Source: an uncultured Mycoplasmatota bacterium (lineage in GTDB: Bacteria > Bacillota_I > Bacilli_A > RF39 > UBA660). From it: DNA of 19,338 nucleotides. Positions within the stretch are counted from its first letter, which is position 1. The number at the start of each line of letters is the position of its first letter. A model generated the notes under the pieces. That model saw only the letters and a list, made by a program, of their open reading frames with translations, made no database searches and was not told the DNA's origin. Location: positions 1 to 19,338 of the forward strand of contig CAOKUH010000013.1 in assembly GCA_948472605.1 (NCBI GenBank). Direction: 5' to 3'. Made by a program: the position numbers and the translations under genes. This document shows, piece by piece, positions 14,092 to 19,338 of the stretch.

Positions 14092-15477
14092 TTATTTCAT
14101 AGCTTCTCTTAAAGGAACAGCTAATTTATGTAACTTTTTAAAACATTCTTTAGCTTTGACAATTTCTTTTTTATTCATAGTTACATATCCTCTAGATGTT
14201 CCATCACTAGGCAAATCTACCAAAAGCGCATAGTCATCTATACCTATCCATCCTTCTTTTATAATTTTCAAAAGTTCTGGATATCTTTCCTGTACTAAAT
14301 CTAAATCTACAAAGTTTGTTTTAATTTTATTACAAGATAAGTATCTTTGAATATATTTATTTTTCTTATATTTGTTTAAATTCTTTTTGCTAAAAAGAAA
14401 AATACGTTCCATTTTAACTCCTCGATCAACTGCATCAAAATTACTTTGAATAAATTTTCTTTCAGCAGGGTCTTCATTCCATTCATTGTCCATCATTGTC
14501 GAAATAATCCACATTTCAGAGCCTTTTTTTGTTTCCGTAAAAAATTTATCTAAAATGCGATAAAATTTTCCTGAATCTAAATCTTCTGTTTTAGATTGTT
14601 CATCAAATGATAAATATCCACCATCAGACACTAAAGATGTTCCATTAGAATATTTATGTCTTGTTAACATTAAATAAATATCGTCTGCTATTTCATGTGG
14701 ATAACCAAGCCGTTTCATTGGAATAGAATCTTTTGTTTTATTGAATGTATCATCAGTTTCCATTACCCCACCGATCCAACCTGCAACAACAGAATTAACT
14801 CTTACTCCGTACATTTCTGTATAAATATTAGCAAATGTTTTCATTAAATTTTCTTTAGCAGCTTGAGCAGAGGCATAAGCGCTTGCTCCAAAAGAACCAC
14901 GATAAGCTTCAATACTATTAACAAGAACTATACTTGATTCAAAGTTCATTTTTTTAACAATTTCACGAACTAATAAATTAACGGAAAATAAATTAACTTG
15001 ATAACTTTTTTCAAACTGATCATAATCAAAATCCAAACAATCCTCAAGCTCAAAGAATATTTCCATAAAGATAAAGCCATAAACATCTTTTTTTATCTCG
15101 TTTACTGCTTGTATAAGAGTTTCTCGTTTAAAATAATTAACAGGTTGTAATTTAATATCTTCCTTATGTAGAGCTTTATCAACAAAGCTTCCTTCTTGAT
15201 ATAAACCAATAATATAAAAACCTTTTTCAAGTAATATTTTAGAGAGTTCAACACCAATCTCAGAATTTATACCAGCAACTACAACAATTTTTCTATCATC
15301 TTGTTCTTTAGCATAATTTGTTCTTTTATCAATAGGTTTACTTGTATCTTTAGGAATGTTCCACCTCCTACCTGTTTTAAAAGCCCCAGATATTCGATTG
15401 TTATTTAAAAGATTAACTATTCGTCTTTCACTAATATTCCATAATATAGATGCCTCTTTAACTGTCAAATAATCCAT
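14092..15477 (-). CDS. HTH - degenerate SDR - unknown C-terminal domain fusion protein
   Basis: Three parts are visible (numbered from the upstream GTG, 464 residues). Residues 5-48 form an excisionase/MerR-type helix-turn-helix (YLTVKEASILWNISERRI, then GAFKTGRRWNIP). Residues 65-292 are a short-chain dehydrogenase Rossmann fold with VNSIEAYRG, Tyr204, GVRVNSVVAGWIGG, PMKRLGYPHEIADD and LVSDGG. It departs from active enzymes: the YxxxK lysine is Gln208, the glycine motif is AGINSEIG, and NNAG is absent. It may therefore bind a dinucleotide without catalysis. Residues about 305-464 (GSEMWIISTMM, then DRGVKMERIFLFS) resemble PLD-like sensor tails of regulators, without HKD motifs. The GTG at 15486 is inside the AGGTGA ribosome binding site, so I start at the ATG at 15477. 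A redox-sensing regulator is my inference. Confidence 0.8.
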   Translation of the reverse strand: MDYLTVKEASILWNISERRIVNLLNNNRISGAFKTGRRWNIPKDTSKPIDKRTNYAKEQDDRKIVVVAGINSEIGVELSKILLEKGFYIIGLYQEGSFVDKALHKEDIKLQPVNYFKRETLIQAVNEIKKDVYGFIFMEIFFELEDCLDFDYDQFEKSYQVNLFSVNLLVREIVKKMNFESSIVLVNSIEAYRGSFGASAYASAQAAKENLMKTFANIYTEMYGVRVNSVVAGWIGGVMETDDTFNKTKDSIPMKRLGYPHEIADDIYLMLTRHKYSNGTSLVSDGGYLSFDEQSKTEDLDSGKFYRILDKFFTETKKGSEMWIISTMMDNEWNEDPAERKFIQSNFDAVDRGVKMERIFLFSKKNLNKYKKNKYIQRYLSCNKIKTNFVDLDLVQERYPELLKIIKEGWIGIDDYALLVDLPSDGTSRGYVTMNKKEIVKAKECFKKLHKLAVPLREAMK

Positions 15478-15494
15478 TCCAATCACCTATTTGT

Positions 15495-15523
15495 ATATTA
15501 TACCGAATTAAGAACGATGTCAA
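15495..15523 (-). promoter_or_regulatory. Promoter of the HTH-SDR gene
   Basis: On the minus strand a perfect TTGACA (15523-15518) is followed after 17 nt by TAATAT (15500-15495), or after 15 nt by TATAAT. The transcript leader would be short, about 10-15 nt, placing AGGTGA near its 5' end. The 270-nt intergenic stretch holds this and the divergent promoter at 15710-15738; between them I see only AT-rich sequence. Confidence 0.75.
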
Positions 15524-15709
15524 CATGCATAGTGTTTATTTAAATTGCTGTTTCTCTATTTTTCCATATAAACAATTTGTTTGAATTTTAAATTTATTTA
15601 TTTTTCTATCTCAATCTTTTTATGCATCTTTTACGAATTATAATTATTTATTTAAACTATTACTTAATCTCATAGGAAAAAATTTCCACATCTTAAAACA
15701 AACAAAAGT

Positions 15710-15738
15710 TTGCTTTTTTAGAAATTCTTTTATATAAT
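15710..15738 (+). promoter_or_regulatory. Promoter of the radical SAM - DUF4130 - chaperonin operon
   Basis: TTGCTT (15710-15715), a 17-nt spacer and TATAAT (15733-15738) are followed by an AGGTGA ribosome binding site (15744-15749) 7 nt before the ATG at 15757. Confidence 0.7.
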
Positions 15739-15756
15739 ATAACAGGTGATTAACTT

Positions 15757-16971
15757 ATGGAACTAAAAGAAAAGTTATGTATACTTGCAGATAGTGCTAA
15801 ATATGACGCTTCATGTTCTTCTAGTGGAAGCAAAAGAAATACAAATAGTAAAATTGGAAATGTTGCTGCATCAGGCATATGCCATTCTTTTGCTTCTGAT
15901 GGTAGATGTATTTCTCTATTAAAAATATTACTTACAAATTGCTGTATCTTTGATTGTAAGTATTGTTTAAATAGAAAAAGCAATACTATTAAAAGAGCGA
16001 TATTTACACCTGAAGAAATTTGTGAAATTACACTTAACTTTTATCGACGTAATTATATCGAGGGATTATTTTTAAGTTCAGGCATATTAAAAAGCCCGGA
16101 TTATACAATGGAACTTTTAATTAAAACAATTCGTCTTTTAAGAAATAAATATCATTTTGGAGGCTACATTCATGCCAAAGCAATTCCTGGTGCAAGCGAA
16201 AAACTATTAAAAGAATTAGGAGCCTTAGTTGATCGTTTAAGTGCTAATATCGAACTACCTACTGAAAATGGCTTAAAGTTATTAGCCCCTAACAAAGATT
16301 CCTCTAAAGTACATAAGATTATGAACTATGTCAAAAACAATCGAAACCAAAAATTTGTACCAGCAGGCCAAAGTACTCAAATGATTATCGGTGCAACTAA
16401 AGAAAGTGATTGGGATATTATGACAAAAAGTAGTCATTTATATAATGAATATAACTTAAAAAGAGTTTTTTACTCAGCTTATGTTCCTGTTAATAAAGAT
16501 ACATATCTTCCAAGTTTAGAAAAACCACCATTAATTAGAGAAAATCGTCTTTACCAAGCAGACTTTTTACTTCGTTTTTATCATTTTAAAGTAAATGATT
16601 TACTAAGCCCAGATAACCCTAATTTTAATATTTTAGTGGACCCTAAAGCTGATTGGGCTCTAAGACACCTGAAAGAGTTCCCTAAAGAAATTCTTACCAG
16701 TTCATATTATGATTTATTAAAAATTCCAGGAATTGGTGTAAAATCAGCCAAAAGAATTATACAATCAAGACGTGTATTTAAACTATGTTTTAATGATTTA
16801 AAAAAAATGGGTGTTGTTTTAAAAAGAGCCAAATATTTCATAACTTGTGGCGGAAAATATTTTATTGATTCAAACTTATTTAAAAAAGATTTTATAGAAA
16901 AAAATTTAATGTTAGAAGAAAAAATTCCAGAAAAAAAGGAATTTGAACAATTGAGGCTATTTAATGAATAA
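15757..16971 (+). CDS. Putative DNA modification/repair radical SAM protein (TIGR03916-like)
   Basis: The 404-residue protein begins with the family's signature opening: ADSAKYDASCSSSGSKR, then GICHSFASDGRC. The radical SAM cluster motif CX3CX2C is CIFDCKYC (Cys63, Cys67, Cys70), which binds the 4Fe-4S cluster that cleaves S-adenosylmethionine. The barrel continues with GLFLSSGI and SANIELPTENGL. Near the C-terminus a helix-hairpin-helix (LLKIPGIGVKSAKRIIQSR, about 320-338) suggests DNA contact. The family is known as a conserved pair with a DUF4130 protein; its reaction is, to my knowledge, not established. Its stop overlaps the next gene by 8 nt, so the two are translationally coupled. A consensus-like promoter precedes it. 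Confidence 0.93.
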   Translation: MELKEKLCILADSAKYDASCSSSGSKRNTNSKIGNVAASGICHSFASDGRCISLLKILLTNCCIFDCKYCLNRKSNTIKRAIFTPEEICEITLNFYRRNYIEGLFLSSGILKSPDYTMELLIKTIRLLRNKYHFGGYIHAKAIPGASEKLLKELGALVDRLSANIELPTENGLKLLAPNKDSSKVHKIMNYVKNNRNQKFVPAGQSTQMIIGATKESDWDIMTKSSHLYNEYNLKRVFYSAYVPVNKDTYLPSLEKPPLIRENRLYQADFLLRFYHFKVNDLLSPDNPNFNILVDPKADWALRHLKEFPKEILTSSYYDLLKIPGIGVKSAKRIIQSRRVFKLCFNDLKKMGVVLKRAKYFITCGGKYFIDSNLFKKDFIEKNLMLEEKIPEKKEFEQLRLFNE

Positions 16972-17713
16972 TGGATGTTTTATTTATGAAGACACTTTTT
17001 TAAGTCTTTTAACTCTAATTGATTATTTACTAAAAAATAACATTAAACCCGCCAATATAAAAAATAATTCTTATTTTCCAAATTTACTCGATCAAGTCAT
17101 TCATTTAGAATTAAAGGAAAATAAAAATATATTTAAGGAACTCATAAGTGTTATAGGACCTTTAGCTTCTAGAGCAGTATATTATGTTTTTTTATCAACT
17201 GAAGAAAATAAAGAACTAATTATTTATTATGTAATATTAAATGGTTATAAATACAAAGAACAAATATTAACTCATCGTAATTTACGTTGCATTAGCAAAA
17301 CAATTAAAATATCTAAATATGTTGCTCATGAAATACATAAATACAAAGGCTTTCTTCGTTTCCAAGAATTTGAAAATAATCTTTTATATGCAGAAATTGA
17401 ACCAGTAAATAAAATTTTAGAATTAATATCAAATCACTTTAAACAGAGGCTAAAAAATGAATATTGGATAATTAAAGATGTCGGAAGAAATATTTTTTGT
17501 CTATATGATAAGAAAAAATATTATATAGTATCTGGTAATGAATTCAGTATTAATGAACACATAAAAAGTAATCATGAATTAGAAATTGAAGAATTATGGA
17601 AATCATTTTATAAAACAATTGGAATACAAGAAAGAAAAAATGATCGTTGTCGCATGAATTTCATGCCTAAAAAATATTGGAAATATATGTTAGAGATGGA
17701 GGATGAATTATGA
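16964..17713 (+). CDS. DUF4130 protein, partner of the radical SAM protein (TIGR03915-like)
   Basis: This 249-residue protein is the usual genetic partner of the preceding radical SAM protein. It starts with the family's short lead, CFIYEDTFLSLLTLIDY, corresponding to the usual YDGSFEGFLTAVF-type opening. Further marks are LASRAVYYVF in the middle and RFQEF then LYAEIEP. At the C-terminus are DVGRNIFCLYDKKKYYIV and ELWKSFYKTIGIQERKN, then FMPKKYWKYMLEM. The C-terminal half is the DUF4130 region, which in related proteins resembles uracil-DNA-glycosylase-associated domains. No catalytic residues can be assigned here. It starts inside the previous gene and its stop overlaps the chaperonin start by ATGA, so all three are made together. 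Confidence 0.88.
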   Translation: MNNGCFIYEDTFLSLLTLIDYLLKNNIKPANIKNNSYFPNLLDQVIHLELKENKNIFKELISVIGPLASRAVYYVFLSTEENKELIIYYVILNGYKYKEQILTHRNLRCISKTIKISKYVAHEIHKYKGFLRFQEFENNLLYAEIEPVNKILELISNHFKQRLKNEYWIIKDVGRNIFCLYDKKKYYIVSGNEFSINEHIKSNHELEIEELWKSFYKTIGIQERKNDRCRMNFMPKKYWKYMLEMEDEL

Positions 17714-19263
17714 AAAAAGTAGTTACAGGAAACGATTTACAAGAGAAAATTATTGAAAGTGTTGATTATCTTACTAATATTGTAAAAATGACACTTGGAC
17801 CACAAGGCAATAATGTCATTATTGATCATTCACTATTTAGTCCTTTTGTAACAAATGATGGTGCTACTATAGCCCAAAATATTGAAAGTGAAGATGCCGT
17901 AATTAATACCATATTAGAAATTACAAAAGAAGCAGCTTTAAAAACAGATGAAATTGTTGGTGATGGCACAACTACAACTTTAGTTTTATTGCAAAGTCTT
18001 ATAAAGTCTTGTTTAGATTTAATAAAAAATGGAAAAAATCCAATGATTCTAAAAAAGGATCTTAATTGTTATCTGCACGAAATAATTAAAAAACTAGAAT
18101 TAGAAAAAATAAAACCTAAAAAAGAACATTTATGTTCAATTGCCACTATTGCTGCGAAAGATGAAAAAATCGGGAAAGTAGTATCACAAGCATTTAGCAA
18201 AGTAAAAAGTAAAACTGCCATCACTATTAAAGAAGTTCCAGAAGATATTTTAGAAATACATTTTCAAAAAGGATATCAATTTGATTTAAAACTTGCAAGT
18301 GACTATTTCTTAAAAGATCAAAAAAAACTAACTATTACAAATGCTCAAATATTATTAATTCACGATTTATCAAACGATTTAGACACACTATATCCTATTT
18401 TTAGTGATTGTATAAAAAATCAAAAAAGCTTAATTATCTTAGCAAATAATTTTGATGACTTTTTAGTAAAAGAAATTATCTCTCTAAATTTAGACCAACA
18501 ATTTACTTGTATTTTGGGCAAAATTTTAGATTATGGAACAAATGAAAGAAAAATTGTAAAAGATATTGAAATATTAACAGATGCATCATTGGCATTAGAT
18601 TCTCAAAATATTACATACGAAAACATGGGCTATATTAAAGAAATAAATCTAACTAACGATTATGGTATTATTAATTTTGAATTAACACCCAAAATAAAAA
18701 AATACTTTTCTAGTATCAAAGAAGAAAGTATAGATTTAAAAAATGATTTTGAAATTGATTTTTATCAAAAAAGAATAGCAATGTTTCAAAATGGTTTAGC
18801 TGAAATTTTAGTTGGAGCTCCAACTAAAACAGAATGTCACGAAAAAAAAATGCGAATTATGGATGCTTTAGGAGCTACTGATAGTGCCTCTAAAGGAATT
18901 TTATTAGGTGGTGGTGTCACACTTTTAAAAATTGCCCATGAACTATCTACAGAAAATCCTATTAGAGCTATTTTTAAAAAGACTTTAGAAAGTCCTTTTA
19001 AGCAAATTTTAATAAATTCAGGAATTGATGAATCTTTAATATTAAAAGAAATAGAAAATAAAAATTTTGAAATAGTTTACAATGTTACATTAGAACAATT
19101 AGAAAGAAAAGAAATAACCTCCGTTTGGGATTCTTTTAAAGTTGTTTTAGAATCTTTAATAAATGCTACTTCTATAGCCACTATGCTATTTACAACAACT
19201 AGTCTAGTTATCAATGAACAAGAACATACTTTAAACAAAACTAATGAATATACAGAAATATGA
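17710..19263 (+). CDS. Divergent GroEL-type (group I) chaperonin
   Basis: The 517-residue protein aligns with GroEL (about 540-550) from end to end. ATP-site motifs are kept: TLGPQGNNV (28-36), NDGAT (49-53), GDGTTT (84-89, Asp85), GGGVTLL (400-406), Asp385 in MDAL and Asp474. Several features are unusual. The apical region is strongly diverged (GYQFDLKLASDYF where GroEL has GMQFDRGYLSPYF). The C-terminal Gly-Gly-Met tail is replaced by LNKTNEYTEI. There is no groES beside it. It is coupled by a 4-nt ATGA overlap to the DUF4130 gene, so it is made with the radical SAM pair. It could be this genome's only GroEL, drifting in a reduced genome, or a specialised paralogue; the window cannot decide. 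I avoid the symbol groL for that reason. Confidence 0.9.
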   Translation: MKKVVTGNDLQEKIIESVDYLTNIVKMTLGPQGNNVIIDHSLFSPFVTNDGATIAQNIESEDAVINTILEITKEAALKTDEIVGDGTTTTLVLLQSLIKSCLDLIKNGKNPMILKKDLNCYLHEIIKKLELEKIKPKKEHLCSIATIAAKDEKIGKVVSQAFSKVKSKTAITIKEVPEDILEIHFQKGYQFDLKLASDYFLKDQKKLTITNAQILLIHDLSNDLDTLYPIFSDCIKNQKSLIILANNFDDFLVKEIISLNLDQQFTCILGKILDYGTNERKIVKDIEILTDASLALDSQNITYENMGYIKEINLTNDYGIINFELTPKIKKYFSSIKEESIDLKNDFEIDFYQKRIAMFQNGLAEILVGAPTKTECHEKKMRIMDALGATDSASKGILLGGGVTLLKIAHELSTENPIRAIFKKTLESPFKQILINSGIDESLILKEIENKNFEIVYNVTLEQLERKEITSVWDSFKVVLESLINATSIATMLFTTTSLVINEQEHTLNKTNEYTEI

Positions 19264-19289
19264 AAAAAGCCATCTTTAAGATGACTTCA

Positions 19290-19321
19290 GACTGTTGACA
19301 AATAAGTTCAATAGTCTTTTT
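19290..19321 (+). terminator. Intrinsic terminator of the radical SAM - chaperonin operon
   Basis: The stem GACTGTTGA / TTCAATAGTC (one G-T pair and a bulge) has a short A-rich loop and is followed by TTTTTATTT. A smaller palindrome, CATCTTTAAGATG (19271-19283), lies between it and the chaperonin stop. Confidence 0.8.
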
Positions 19322-19338
19322 ATTTAATAAAAAATATA

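Noticed and set aside
15528..15545. AGTGTTTATTTAAAT as a right-hand boundary repeat of the third module
   Set aside because: It only loosely resembles the inverted ACTAAATA motif, and such AT-rich matches are expected by chance here.
15750..15983. 77-codon leftward frame
   Set aside because: It is antisense to the well-supported radical SAM gene and has no start signals.

Overview
The window is AT-rich DNA from a low-GC bacterium. It uses the standard code: TGA is a real stop, for example at the ends of the Fic and chaperonin genes, and TGG encodes Trp. The 16S leader, the YgaC/Ntdp-like DUF402 protein, the CBS-containing family II pyrophosphatase, AGGAGG/AGGTGA ribosome binding sites and TTGACA-17-TATAAT promoters all point to Bacillota. 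A reduced gut lineage (Erysipelotrichales or RF39-like Bacilli) is plausible, but the sequence does not prove it.

Left part (1-9.5 kb), all leftward: the first bases of a 16S rRNA gene with its promoter and boxA leader; a DUF402 nucleoside phosphatase; a CtpB-type S41 protease; a membrane-anchored, possibly thioredoxin-like protein preceded by an uncalled 38-codon double-glycine leader peptide; enolase; a DUF308 membrane protein; a two-TM protein of unknown function; the Mn-dependent pyrophosphatase ppaC; and uvrB. Most units end in clear stem-loop/T-run terminators.

Middle part (9.5-15.5 kb), also leftward, is an accessory region stacked upstream of uvrB. The first ~90 codons of uvrB recur twice more as broken copies (10939-11209 and 13763-13984). 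The first broken copy also retains the uvrB promoter region. Both copies are cut at the same place in uvrB, just at the Tyr-Tyr-Asp motif. Between the copies lie cargo genes: dinD, then an ASCH-like gene with fic, then a HTH-SDR fusion gene. The first two cargo blocks are each flanked by their own short direct repeat containing ACTAAATA. A 10-bp box (ATTCGTRTCC) recurs in the promoters and boundaries of this region. No integrase or transposase is visible. The simplest reading is serial insertion into the 5' part of uvrB, with each arrival supplying a new uvrB start and pushing the old one upstream.

Right part (15.7-19.3 kb), rightward: one promoter drives a translationally coupled operon of a TIGR03916-like radical SAM protein, its usual DUF4130/TIGR03915-like partner, and a divergent GroEL-type chaperonin without a GroES neighbour. 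It ends in a terminator. The first two are a known conserved pair of uncertain DNA-related function; their tight coupling to a chaperonin is unusual.
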